Source: Candidatus Limnocylindrales bacterium (GTDB lineage Bacteria; Desulfobacterota; Binatia; UBA1149; CAITLU01). Taken from it: a DNA stretch of 64,000 nucleotides. The notes under the pieces were generated by a model. The model was not told where the DNA came from. It did no database searches and saw only the letters and a program-made list of their open reading frames with translations. Below, piece after piece: positions 49,897 to 58,136 of this stretch (the first letter of the stretch is position 1; each line of letters begins with the position of its first letter). The DNA is taken from assembly GCA_035626395.1 (NCBI GenBank), contig DASPNR010000042.1, forward strand, positions 813,206 through 877,205, given 5' to 3'. The translations under genes were made by a program, and so were the position numbers.

Positions 49897-50667
49897 TCAG
49901 CTCGTCAGTCGGCGCGAGAGGCCGCCGCGTGTGTACAGCAGCAGGAGCACGCTGACGATGAGGATGTACCCGACATCCCAGAGCACGAGCAGCGGGTCAG
50001 CCGCGCCGGCGAACGCGGCGCGGGAAAGCCGGACCGGGTGCAGCAGCGGCAGCACTTCGGCCACGCCGAGCCAGAAACCGGTCAGGCGCTCCTCGAGCGG
50101 AAAGAAGACGTCGGCGAACAGGAACAGCGGAGTCAGGAACATCGTGAAGTAGTAGCTGAAGAAGTCGATGGTCTTGATGTGCACGCAGAACGTCAGGCCG
50201 AGCGCGGCGAACAGAAGACCGGTCAGCACGATGACCGGAAGGGCGAGGAGCGACCATGGCAGGGGAGCCAGCCCCACGATCATCACGATCGCGTAGAAGC
50301 AGCCGCCGTAGATCGCCGCGCGCGTCACCGACCACGACACTTCGCCGGCGAGCACGTCGTCGGGCTCGATCGGCGTCGTCAGCATGGCGTCGTAGGTCTT
50401 CTCGAAGGAGAGGCGGATGAAGAAGTTGTACGTCGACTCGAAGCTGGCCCCGTTCATGGCCGCCACGCACACCAGGCCCGGCGCCAGGAACTCGACGTAA
50501 CGCATGCCGCCCATCTGCTGCACGTACGCGCCCACGCCCACGCCCACGGCGGCCAGATAGAAAACCGGTTCGAAGAAGTTGGGCAGGAGGTTCCACTTCC
50601 ACGTGCGCGCGTACATCGACGCGTTGCGCTGCCAGACCGCCGCCGCATGCCGCACCGAGACGCTCAC
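49897..50667 (-). CDS. ABC-2 exporter permease (NodJ-like)
   Basis: 256 residues from a GTG at 50667 that overlaps the ATPase stop (GTGA), with GGAGGG upstream. WKWNLLPNFFEPVFYLAAVGVGVGAYV near the start and FEKTYDAMLTTPIEPDDVLAGEV match the NodJ/ABC-2 family. Six helices end in a final LLLLYTRGG. Exports a polysaccharide, lipid or drug; the substrate is not indicated by its neighbours. Confidence 0.9.
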   Translation of the reverse strand: MSVSVRHAAAVWQRNASMYARTWKWNLLPNFFEPVFYLAAVGVGVGAYVQQMGGMRYVEFLAPGLVCVAAMNGASFESTYNFFIRLSFEKTYDAMLTTPIEPDDVLAGEVSWSVTRAAIYGGCFYAIVMIVGLAPLPWSLLALPVIVLTGLLFAALGLTFCVHIKTIDFFSYYFTMFLTPLFLFADVFFPLEERLTGFWLGVAEVLPLLHPVRLSRAAFAGAADPLLVLWDVGYILIVSVLLLLYTRGGLSRRLTS

Positions 50668-51608
50668 ATTCCTCCCTCCAGCTTCGAGCCCGTCAGATGC
50701 AGGAAGACGTCCTCGAGGTTGGTGGCGCGAACCATGAGCTGGCGGTGGACGCCCGGCTCGCGCGAGCGCATGTGCGTGACCAGCGCCGCGGCGTCATCGA
50801 GGTGGACGATGGTACGCCGGCCCGAGCGCAGCCGCCGGATGCGCGGCGTGAAGTCCTCGAGCAGGCGCGCCGATTCATCGTTGCCCGCGTCGAACTCCAC
50901 CGTCTCCGGTGCCAGCAGGCCCGTGATCAGTTCGCGGGGCGCGCCGTCGGCGATCACGCGTCCTTCGGCCATGATGGCGACGCGGTCGCAGAGGCGCTCG
51001 GCCTCGTCCATGTAGTGCGTGGTCAACAGGATGGTGGTGCCGCCGTCGCGCAGCTCGCGCACGATGTTCCACAGCGCCTGGCGCACCGCCGGGTCCAGTC
51101 CCGTGGTGGGCTCGTCGAGGATGAGCAGCTTCGGCGAGTTCACCAGCGACAGCGCCACCGCCAGGCGGCGGCGAAAGCCGCCGGAGAGATCGCGCACCGG
51201 CACGTCGCGGTGTGACTGAAGCGCCAGGAAGTCGATCAATTCCTCGATGCGATGCTCGATCAGCAGGGGGCGCATGAGGTGGTAACGGCAGAACACGCGC
51301 AGGTTCTCGGCGGGCGTCAGCGCCTCGATCAGCACGTTGTCCTGGAGGGTCACGCCGAGCTGTGCGCGGATGGCCCGCCGCTGCGTGGCGATGTCCATGC
51401 CGAAGACCTCGATGTTCCCGGCGGTGGGACGCGCCACTCCGAAGATCATCCGCAGCGTCGTCGTCTTGCCGGCCCCGTTCGGTCCGAGCAGCCCGAAGCA
51501 GCAGCCGCGGGGGATCTGCAGATCGAGACGATCCACGGCCAGGCGCTCGCCGAAGCGCTTGGAGACGTCGCGCAGACGTACGATGGGCTGTTCGTCCTCG
51601 ACCCGCAT
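50664..51608 (-). CDS. ABC exporter ATPase (NodI-like)
   Basis: 314 residues from the ATG at 51608. Walker A LLGPNGAGKTTTLRM, Q-loop region LGVTLQDNVLIEALTPAENLRVFCRYH, signature DLSGGFRRRLAVALSLV, Walker B PKLLILDEPTTGLDPAVRQ and H-loop LLTTHYMDEAERLCDRV are all intact. A C-terminal DUF4162-like tail ends VRATNLEDVFLHLTGSKLEGGM. This closing phrase is a hallmark of the NodI/DrrA class. Coupled to the NodJ-like permease. Confidence 0.93.
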   Translation of the reverse strand: MRVEDEQPIVRLRDVSKRFGERLAVDRLDLQIPRGCCFGLLGPNGAGKTTTLRMIFGVARPTAGNIEVFGMDIATQRRAIRAQLGVTLQDNVLIEALTPAENLRVFCRYHLMRPLLIEHRIEELIDFLALQSHRDVPVRDLSGGFRRRLAVALSLVNSPKLLILDEPTTGLDPAVRQALWNIVRELRDGGTTILLTTHYMDEAERLCDRVAIMAEGRVIADGAPRELITGLLAPETVEFDAGNDESARLLEDFTPRIRRLRSGRRTIVHLDDAAALVTHMRSREPGVHRQLMVRATNLEDVFLHLTGSKLEGGM

Positions 51609-51645
51609 TTCTCGATGTCGCGTTGGCCCGTCGGGCGCGGCAGAG

Positions 51646-53091
51646 TCAGATCGCCGCGGCGGTCGTCCCCGCTTCGTTGGACGCGGCTCCCGCCTCGCCG
51701 AGCGTGAAGTAGAACGTTGCACCGCCGGCCGGCGTCGCTTCGGCCCAGACCTTGCCGCCGTGACGCTGGACGATTCGGCGAACGGTAGCAAGGCCGACGC
51801 CCGTGCCTTCGTACGACGAGTCATTGTGGAGCCGGTGGAACTCCTCGAACAGATGCTGCGCGTGGGCCATGTCGAAGCCGATGCCGTTGTCGCGAACGTA
51901 GTAGGTGGTCGCATCGGCATCGACGATCATGCCAAGCTCGATGCGGGCAGGGTCGCGGGAGCGCGTGAACTTGTGGGCATTCGACAGCAGGTTCTCGATG
52001 AGCATGTGCAGGAGGATCGGATCGCCGTCGGCACGGACACTGTCGGCAATCCGCCACTCGACGCGGCGGTGGGGATCGGCCGCATCCAGCTCGTCGGCGA
52101 TCGTCCTTGCCAGGCGCGCGAGGTCGATGCTGCTTCGGCGGATTGTGCTGCTGGTGACGCGCCCGAGCGTGAGCATCGCGTCGATCATCTGGCCCATGCG
52201 GCGGCTTGCCGCCCGGACCCGGTCGAGCAGGGTGAGGCCGTCGGGGCCGAGCGCGGCACCGAACTCCTCGCAGAGCGTCTGGCTGAAGCCGTTGATGCCG
52301 CGCAGCGGTGCACGCAGGTCGTGCGAGACCGTGTAGCTGAACGTGCGCAGTTCCTGTACCGCGCGCTCCAGCTCAGCCGTTCGGGACGCCACCCGTTCCT
52401 CCAGGCTTACGTTCATTGCCACCAGCGCCGCCTCGGCGCGCTGGCGTCGCAGCTCCTCGCGGCCGGCTTCCAGGCGCGTGCGGTCGAACTCGTACGCGAT
52501 GTAGAGGGACGTCGCGGCCATGGCGAGTACGGGAATGCTGACGAAATAGCCGGCGGAGAAGAAATACCCGCCGCTGACCGCATGGACATTGGCGATGAAG
52601 GCCGCCATGGCGCCGACGACGAGCACGCTCTGGCGGCTCAAGCCCCACGGCATCAGCGCGGCGGCGCCGAGCAGGTACCCGGGCACCAGCAGCGCGGTGC
52701 TGATCGTGTGTCCCGACATCGTCGCGCCCCATGCGACGATCCAGCTCGTGGCGATGCCGCCGATGACCGGAATCCAGGTCAGGACATCACTGCGTCGCGT
52801 ACGGGTGAGCGCGAGGTAGAGCACGATCTGGACCGCGCCATGCGCGGCATGGCTGACGACGACGCCGCGCCGATCGGGCGGCAGCACCCACAGCGCCGAG
52901 ACCGTGAAGGCTGCGGTCGCTCCGAGAAGGATGCCGATGGTGACGCGGGCGCGCCGCACCAGCAGCGGCATCCACTGCGCCCGAACGTACGCAAGAACTT
53001 CTTCGTCCGAGGGCTCGGGCACGGTCGCGAAGGCGGCGGTGCTGGCCGAAGACGCTTCGTTTCCCGTGACTGGCGCGACGTCAGGCTGCAT
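51646..53091 (-). CDS. Orphan six-TM membrane histidine kinase
   Basis: 481 residues from the ATG at 53091. A roughly 180-residue N-terminal region with six helices includes AALMPWGLSRQSVLVVGAMAAF, resembling the corresponding segment of the 718-residue kinase. It connects through a coiled linker (RTRLEAGREELRRQRAEAALVAMNVSLEERVASRTAELERA) to HisKA (TVSHDLRAPLRGINGFSQTL) and HATPase (NLLSNAHKFTRS, DNGIGFDM, GTGVGLATVRRIVQRHGG). No PAS domain and no adjacent response regulator. Divergent from the LMW-PTP gene. Confidence 0.92.
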   Translation of the reverse strand: MQPDVAPVTGNEASSASTAAFATVPEPSDEEVLAYVRAQWMPLLVRRARVTIGILLGATAAFTVSALWVLPPDRRGVVVSHAAHGAVQIVLYLALTRTRRSDVLTWIPVIGGIATSWIVAWGATMSGHTISTALLVPGYLLGAAALMPWGLSRQSVLVVGAMAAFIANVHAVSGGYFFSAGYFVSIPVLAMAATSLYIAYEFDRTRLEAGREELRRQRAEAALVAMNVSLEERVASRTAELERAVQELRTFSYTVSHDLRAPLRGINGFSQTLCEEFGAALGPDGLTLLDRVRAASRRMGQMIDAMLTLGRVTSSTIRRSSIDLARLARTIADELDAADPHRRVEWRIADSVRADGDPILLHMLIENLLSNAHKFTRSRDPARIELGMIVDADATTYYVRDNGIGFDMAHAQHLFEEFHRLHNDSSYEGTGVGLATVRRIVQRHGGKVWAEATPAGGATFYFTLGEAGAASNEAGTTAAAI

Positions 53092-53183
53092 CAGGAACGG
53101 CAAGTATCGCTGCCTCGCCTCGTACGTGTCAACGCGGCCAGCGCCGGTTGAATAGCGCGGTCGCCGCTGGTTCAAGCGGATGC

Positions 53184-53681
53184 ATGGTTCATGTCCTGTT
53201 CGTTTGCCTCGGCAACATCTGCAGATCGCCGACGGCCGAGGGAGTCTTTCGCGCGCAGGTGCGGGAGGCCGGCCTCGAGCACGCCATCCACATCGAGTCC
53301 GCCGGAACCCACGCCTATCACGTAGGCGAGGGTGCAGATCCCCGGTCGGTGCGCGCGGCACGCTATCGAGGATACGACCTCAGCGCCCACTGCGCCCGGC
53401 CCGTTCGCGAACGCGACTTTCACGACTTCGACTACATCGTGGCGATGGACAGGGACAATCTGCGCAGCCTGCACGGGATGCAGGCTGCTGCCGGCGGCAA
53501 GGCGCGTGTGGCGCTGCTCAGCCAATTCTCGCCGCAGGTGCAGTTCGAGGAGGTTCCCGATCCGTACAGCCGTGCCGAGTCGGGCTTCGAGCTGGTGCTG
53601 GACATCATCGAGGAAGGCTGTCGCGGACTGCTCGAGCACATCCGCAGCCACGACCTGCCCGCCGGCCGCAGCGATAGCTGA
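53184..53681 (+). CDS. Low-molecular-weight protein-tyrosine-phosphatase-family protein
   Basis: 165 residues from the ATG at 53184. The phosphate-binding loop CLGNICRS places the nucleophile at Cys8 and the Arg at 14; the general acid is Asp126 in VPDPYS. Immediately followed, 11 bp later, by a fructosamine-kinase gene. In several bacteria this pairing links LMW-PTPs to sugar-phosphate-modified protein lysines (ribulosamine 5-phosphates) rather than to phosphotyrosine. Cytoplasmic. Confidence 0.93.
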   Translation: MVHVLFVCLGNICRSPTAEGVFRAQVREAGLEHAIHIESAGTHAYHVGEGADPRSVRAARYRGYDLSAHCARPVRERDFHDFDYIVAMDRDNLRSLHGMQAAAGGKARVALLSQFSPQVQFEEVPDPYSRAESGFELVLDIIEEGCRGLLEHIRSHDLPAGRSDS

Positions 53682-53692
53682 GGGCACTGCGG

Positions 53693-54544
53693 ATGACCCC
53701 GGCCGTCGGGCATCGAATCGAGCAGGAGCTTTCGGCAAGGATCCGGAGCGTCCGCCCGCTGGCCGGTGGTTGCGTCGCCGACGTGCAGCGTCTCGAGCTC
53801 AGCGACGGCCGGAGTGTCGTCGCCAAGCTCGCTGCTGCGCCCGGCGGCTCTCTGGACCTCGAGGCGTGGATGCTGCGCTACCTCGCCGAGCGCAGCTCCC
53901 TTCCGGTTCCGCGGGTGCTGCTTGGCGAGCCGTCGGTGCTGGTCCTCGAGTACATCGAGCATGACGGGCGGGGCGACGCGGCCCTGCACGCGGCCGAAGT
54001 GCTCGCTGCCCTCCATTCCATCGAGGCCGACAGCTTCGGGCTGGACCGCGACACGCTCATCGGCTCGCTGCCGCAGCCCAACCCGCGGACCGAGCGCTGG
54101 CTCGACTTCTTCCGCGAGCACCGGCTCATGCATTTCGGCCGTGCAGCGGTGACGAAAGGACGCCTCGACGTCGACGTGCTGCACCGGCTCGAACGTCTGG
54201 CGGCGCGGCTGGAGCAATGGCTTCCCGAGGTCTCGCGGCCCAGCCTGATCCACGGCGACGTCTGGGGCGGCAACGTACTGGTGAACGATGGGCGGGTGGC
54301 CGCCTTCGTCGATCCTGCCATCTACTACGCCGACGCCGAGATCGAGCTGGCGTTCACGACGCTGTTCGCGACGTTCTCGTCCGCCTTCTATCGGCGTTAC
54401 GACGAGCTTCGCCCGATCCGTGCCGGGTTCTTCGAGGAGCGATGTCCGCTCTACAACCTCTACCCGCTGCTCGTGCACACGATCCTTTTCGGCGGCAGCT
54501 ACGCGCGCTCGGTGGAGTCGACGGTGCGGCGGTTCGTGGGGTAG
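53693..54544 (+). CDS. Fructosamine/ribulosamine 3-kinase family protein
   Basis: 283 residues. A protein-kinase-like fold: Lys in SVVAKLAAAPGG, LVLEYIE, catalytic loop LIHGDVWGGNVLVNDG (family H-G-D-L-W-G-G-N) and AFVDPAIYYADAEIELA for metal binding. C-terminal YNLYPLLVHTILFGGSY is a family feature. It phosphorylates ketoamines on glycated proteins so that the sugar can leave. With the preceding LMW-PTP it forms a likely deglycation operon. The gene ends 12 bp from the convergent decarboxylase-like gene. Confidence 0.93.
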   Translation: MTPAVGHRIEQELSARIRSVRPLAGGCVADVQRLELSDGRSVVAKLAAAPGGSLDLEAWMLRYLAERSSLPVPRVLLGEPSVLVLEYIEHDGRGDAALHAAEVLAALHSIEADSFGLDRDTLIGSLPQPNPRTERWLDFFREHRLMHFGRAAVTKGRLDVDVLHRLERLAARLEQWLPEVSRPSLIHGDVWGGNVLVNDGRVAAFVDPAIYYADAEIELAFTTLFATFSSAFYRRYDELRPIRAGFFEERCPLYNLYPLLVHTILFGGSYARSVESTVRRFVG

Positions 54545-54556
54545 CCGGTCCGACGT

Positions 54557-55315
54557 CTAGAGCGCGCGCGGCGGCTCGAACCTCGCTCGCATGTGCTCCA
54601 TCCACACCGTCATCATCGGGCGCTTGGGCAGCCCGAGGCTTCGCAGCCTGTCGGCGAATGGGTGATCGCCGAGCACGAGGTCGCTTCCGCTCATGGAGAA
54701 GCCGACGCCGCTGGCCTTCGACGCAAAGCGAGTGGCGTGGGCGCGGCCACTCCGGTGCGTGTAGGTGCTCATCGTCGTCTCCGGCAGCTCGCGCTTGCCG
54801 GACCGCGGCGCCGAATACGTCAGCACGAGCTTGCCCTGGCTGCGCAGCGTGCACACCGCGCGAGGGCCGTCGTGCGAGAAGTCGATGCTTTCGAGGGTCT
54901 TGGGGAAGCCCCACATCTTTTCCCCCGCCTCGCGAGTGAACGCCTGATCCACGGGCAGCCAGACGATGTAGGTGGAGACGCGGCTGCGCAGGAAGTCCAG
55001 CACCGTTCCCAGGTACGGAATCCCGCGCGGGGCGCGCCTCTCGCGCACGAAGAATGCGAAGGAGACCTCGTTGTAGTCGCCGAGATCGTTGTCGCGGTAG
55101 TCGATGCAGGCCAGGCTGAACAGCGCCTTTGCCGGCGCGATCTCGACCACGTCGAGCTCGTCGCCCGGCAGCATGGCGCGCGCAGCACGTGCATCGACGA
55201 CGTAGGTGGCCGCGGACGAGCAGGCGTCGCGTACGACGACAGGAAAGGGGACGGCTTTGCCTTGGATGACGACCGGCGCCGCGGTCGGATCTTGTGCGCG
55301 CGCGGCGGTAGCCAT
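54557..55315 (-). CDS. Acetoacetate decarboxylase-family protein
   Basis: 252 residues from the ATG at 55315, 2 bp after the GST stop. The family Schiff-base Lys is Lys139 in EKMWGFPKTLESIDF (G-x-P-K). YNEVSFAFFVRE precedes it and an R-G-I-P-Y-L segment lies at 97-101. ADC-family members decarboxylate acetoacetate or act as aldol or dehydratase enzymes on small keto acids. Its location after acetolactate synthase and GST genes is unusual. Confidence 0.85.
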   Translation of the reverse strand: MATAARAQDPTAAPVVIQGKAVPFPVVVRDACSSAATYVVDARAARAMLPGDELDVVEIAPAKALFSLACIDYRDNDLGDYNEVSFAFFVRERRAPRGIPYLGTVLDFLRSRVSTYIVWLPVDQAFTREAGEKMWGFPKTLESIDFSHDGPRAVCTLRSQGKLVLTYSAPRSGKRELPETTMSTYTHRSGRAHATRFASKASGVGFSMSGSDLVLGDHPFADRLRSLGLPKRPMMTVWMEHMRARFEPPRAL

Positions 55316-55317
55316 GG

Positions 55318-56013
55318 CTACTTGCGTGCCCGCTGCCCGAACAGGACCTTGCGCGCCTCTTCGTCGGGGCCGCTCGGCGCGAGCTGGCGCAGCTCCTCGC
55401 CGATGGCCACGCCCTTGGCGGCAGCCGGACGCGCCCGTATCGTGTCGAACCAGCGGCGCAGGTTCGGGAAATCGTCGAGCACCTGTCCCTGCCGCTTCCA
55501 TGGAATGACCCACGGCCACGCGGCCATGTCGGCGATCGAGTAGTCGCCGGCCAGGAACTCGCGGTCGGCCAGGCGCTTGTCCATCACGCCGTAGAGTCGG
55601 TTGACCTCGTCGGTGTAGCGATGGACCGCGTAGTCGATCGGCTCGGGCGTGTAGTTGCGGAAATGGTGGCATTGGCCGGCCATTGGTCCGAGGCCGCCGA
55701 CCTGCCAGAACAGCCACTGCAGCGCTTCGTAACGACCGCGAGCATCGGTGGGAAGGAAGTTTCGGGTCTTGTCGGCGAGGTAGACCAGGATCGCACCCGA
55801 TTCGAAGATCGAGATGGGCGGCCCGCCGCCGATCGGATCGTCGTCGACGATGGCCGGCATGCGGTTGTTGGGGCTGATGGCGAGGAATTCTGGCGTGAAC
55901 TGCTCGCCGCGCCCGATGTTCACGTACTGGAGGCGATAGGGCAGGCCGCACTCCTCCAGCATGATCGTGATCTTCCAGCCGTTGGGCGTGGGCCAGTAGT
56001 AGAGGTCGATCAT
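55318..56013 (-). CDS. Glutathione S-transferase (Nu-class/YfcG-like)
   Basis: 231 residues. MIDLYYWPTPNGWKITIMLEECGLPY gives the T-P-N-G-x-K signature of the YfcG/YghU/Ure2-like group, with FESGAILVYLADKT for the glutathione gamma-Glu site, and a helical C-terminal domain containing EFLAGDYSIADMAAWPWV. Such enzymes usually act as disulfide-bond reductases or peroxidases. Between the acetolactate synthase and decarboxylase genes; gaps are 18 bp and 2 bp. Confidence 0.92.
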   Translation of the reverse strand: MIDLYYWPTPNGWKITIMLEECGLPYRLQYVNIGRGEQFTPEFLAISPNNRMPAIVDDDPIGGGPPISIFESGAILVYLADKTRNFLPTDARGRYEALQWLFWQVGGLGPMAGQCHHFRNYTPEPIDYAVHRYTDEVNRLYGVMDKRLADREFLAGDYSIADMAAWPWVIPWKRQGQVLDDFPNLRRWFDTIRARPAAAKGVAIGEELRQLAPSGPDEEARKVLFGQRARK

Positions 56014-56031
56014 GCGCCGCGGGTGCGTTGC

Positions 56032-57894
56032 CTAGAAGTATCCGTCGCCGGTCTCGGTCTTGACCGAGACCTTCTCGCGCGACTTGATGAACTTGCCCGT
56101 GATCATGTCCTTGTAGCCCATGCCGGGGCCGATCATCGGGTAGACGTGCGCCGTCGAGTCCACCATCACTTCGAGGAAGGCCGGGCCTTCGAACGCACAG
56201 AACTCCGCGAGCGCCTGCGGAACCTCTTCCTTGGCCGTCACGCGCCGCGCGAAGCCGAAGCCGTCGGCTTCGGCCGCCTTGATGAAGTCCTTCTTGTGCA
56301 GCGTCTTGTCGGTGCCCGAGTAGCGGTTGGCGTAGAACAGATCCTGCCACTGCCGCACCATGCCGTCGCCCATGTTGTTGAGGAGCAGCACCTTGACCGG
56401 AATGTCGTACGTCGTCAGCGTCTCCAGCTCGCCGAGGTTCATGCGGATGCTGCCGTCGCCGTCGACGTCGATGACCAGACGACCGGGGTTTGCCAGCGCG
56501 GCGCCGATGGCCGCCGGAAGGCCGAAGCCCATCGTTCCCATGCTGCCCGAGGTCAGCCACAGCCGCGTGTCCTTGAAGTCGAGGTATTGAGCGGCCCACA
56601 TCTGATGCTGGCCCACGCCGGTGGCAACGAACGCTTCGCCCTTGGTGATCTTGTTCAGCTCCGACAGGACGTACTCCGACTGGATGCGATCGCTGGACCG
56701 GTTGAAGTCGAGCGGATAGTCCTGGCGCAGCCTGCTGACGTGCTCGCGCCAGGCGGCGAAGTCCTTGCGGAAGCCTTTGCCCGCCTCCAACAGCTCGGTC
56801 AGCGCGCGCTTGGCATCGCAGACATAGGACCAGTCGACGTTCTTGACCTTCTCGATCTCGGACGTGTCGATGTCCAGGTGCGCGATCTTGGCACCGGGAG
56901 CGAACTCCTTGACCTTGCCGGCCACGCGATCGTCGAAGCGCGCGCCGACCGCGAACAGGAAGTCGCAGTCCTCGACAGCGTAGTTGGCGAAGGCGGTGCC
57001 GTGCATGCCGAGCATGCGCAGCGACAGCTCGCTGGTGGTGTCGACGGCGCCGATGCCCATGAGCGTCGTGACCACCGGAATGCCGAAGCGCTCGGCGAAG
57101 CGGCGAAGCTCGCCGGCGGCATCACCGTGCACCACGCCGCCGCCGACGTAGAGCAGCGGACGCTCGGCCTTGGCCAGAAGCTCGAAGAACGCGCGGCCAC
57201 GCGCGGGCTCCAGATGCGTGCGCTGCTGCTCGGCCAGGCGCTCGTCGTACCCGCGCAGGTGCAGCAGCCCCTCGCCCTTGAACGTGCCCTGCGACAGCTG
57301 CACGTCGCGTGGGATGTCGACGACGACAGGACCGGGTCGGCCGCTACGCGCGATCTCGAACGCCGTGCGCATCGTCTCCTCGATCTTGGTCTCGTCGGTG
57401 AGCAGGAAGACGTGCTTGGCGCACGACGACATGATGTTGAATACCGGCGCTTCCTGGAATGCGTCGGTGCCCATGGCCTGGCGCGGCACCTGGCCGCAGA
57501 TCAGCACCACCGGCACGGAGTCGGCCTGACAGTCGCGAATCGGCGTGACCGAGTTGGTCGCTCCCGGCCCGGATGTGACCAGGAAGACGCCGACTTTTCC
57601 GGTCGAGCGGGCATAGCCGGCGGCCATGAACCCTGCGCCCTGCTCGGTAGCCGGGACGACCAGATTGATGCGCTCGCCGGGCGCCTTGTGCTCGTTGTAG
57701 CGGAAGACCGCATCGTAGGTGGGAAGAATGGCGCCGCCGCTGTAGCCGAAGACCGTATCCACACCTTCGTCGGCCAGGACCTGGACGACCATGTCGGCTC
57801 CGCTCATGACGGTCCCGGCCAGCGGGTGCGCGGCCTTGGTCGTGTCCTCGACGAGTCCCAGGTGCTGGGCTCCAGATGTCTTACGGCTGGTCAT
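56032..57894 (-). CDS. ilvB: Acetolactate synthase, catalytic subunit
   Basis: 620 residues from the ATG at 57894, GGAGAA upstream. The ThDP-enzyme three-domain order is clear: the PYR domain (DEGVDTVFGYSGGAILPTYDAV; catalytic Glu in PATEQGAGFMAAGYA), the FAD/ADP-type middle domain (RPLLYVGGGVVHG), and the PP domain with GSMGTMGFGLPAAIGA and VDGDGSIRMNLGELETL...VLLLNN. The C-terminus HVYPMIGPGMGYKDMI is the biosynthetic-type ending. Makes 2-acetolactate or acetohydroxybutyrate from pyruvate. The regulatory subunit gene (ilvN) and ilvC are not adjacent; instead GST and ADC-like genes follow, which suggests a side pathway. Confidence 0.95.
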   Translation of the reverse strand: MTSRKTSGAQHLGLVEDTTKAAHPLAGTVMSGADMVVQVLADEGVDTVFGYSGGAILPTYDAVFRYNEHKAPGERINLVVPATEQGAGFMAAGYARSTGKVGVFLVTSGPGATNSVTPIRDCQADSVPVVLICGQVPRQAMGTDAFQEAPVFNIMSSCAKHVFLLTDETKIEETMRTAFEIARSGRPGPVVVDIPRDVQLSQGTFKGEGLLHLRGYDERLAEQQRTHLEPARGRAFFELLAKAERPLLYVGGGVVHGDAAGELRRFAERFGIPVVTTLMGIGAVDTTSELSLRMLGMHGTAFANYAVEDCDFLFAVGARFDDRVAGKVKEFAPGAKIAHLDIDTSEIEKVKNVDWSYVCDAKRALTELLEAGKGFRKDFAAWREHVSRLRQDYPLDFNRSSDRIQSEYVLSELNKITKGEAFVATGVGQHQMWAAQYLDFKDTRLWLTSGSMGTMGFGLPAAIGAALANPGRLVIDVDGDGSIRMNLGELETLTTYDIPVKVLLLNNMGDGMVRQWQDLFYANRYSGTDKTLHKKDFIKAAEADGFGFARRVTAKEEVPQALAEFCAFEGPAFLEVMVDSTAHVYPMIGPGMGYKDMITGKFIKSREKVSVKTETGDGYF

Positions 57895-58136
57895 GAACGT
57901 GTCTTCTCCTGTCGGTCCCCGCGGCCTCGGCATCGGCCTCTGCTGTGGTGCGGAGGCGGCCGTCGCCGGCGCGGCAAGCGGCACAATATGACGCAAACGC
58001 GTCGAGTTTCCTACGGAAGCGCCTGCGACTTCGAGTTTCTTTCCGGAGGGGCCGCCGCTGGCCGGCCATGCGGCCTCGACATGCGGCTGCGCCAGTGGAA
58101 AGAGCCAGCCGCTGCGCATTTCTCTGAGGGGACATC

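Noticed and set aside
57895..58136. Possible attenuator or T-box upstream of ilvB
   Set aside because: No leader peptide rich in branched-chain codons, no T-box core sequence and no terminator hairpin with a T-run were found.
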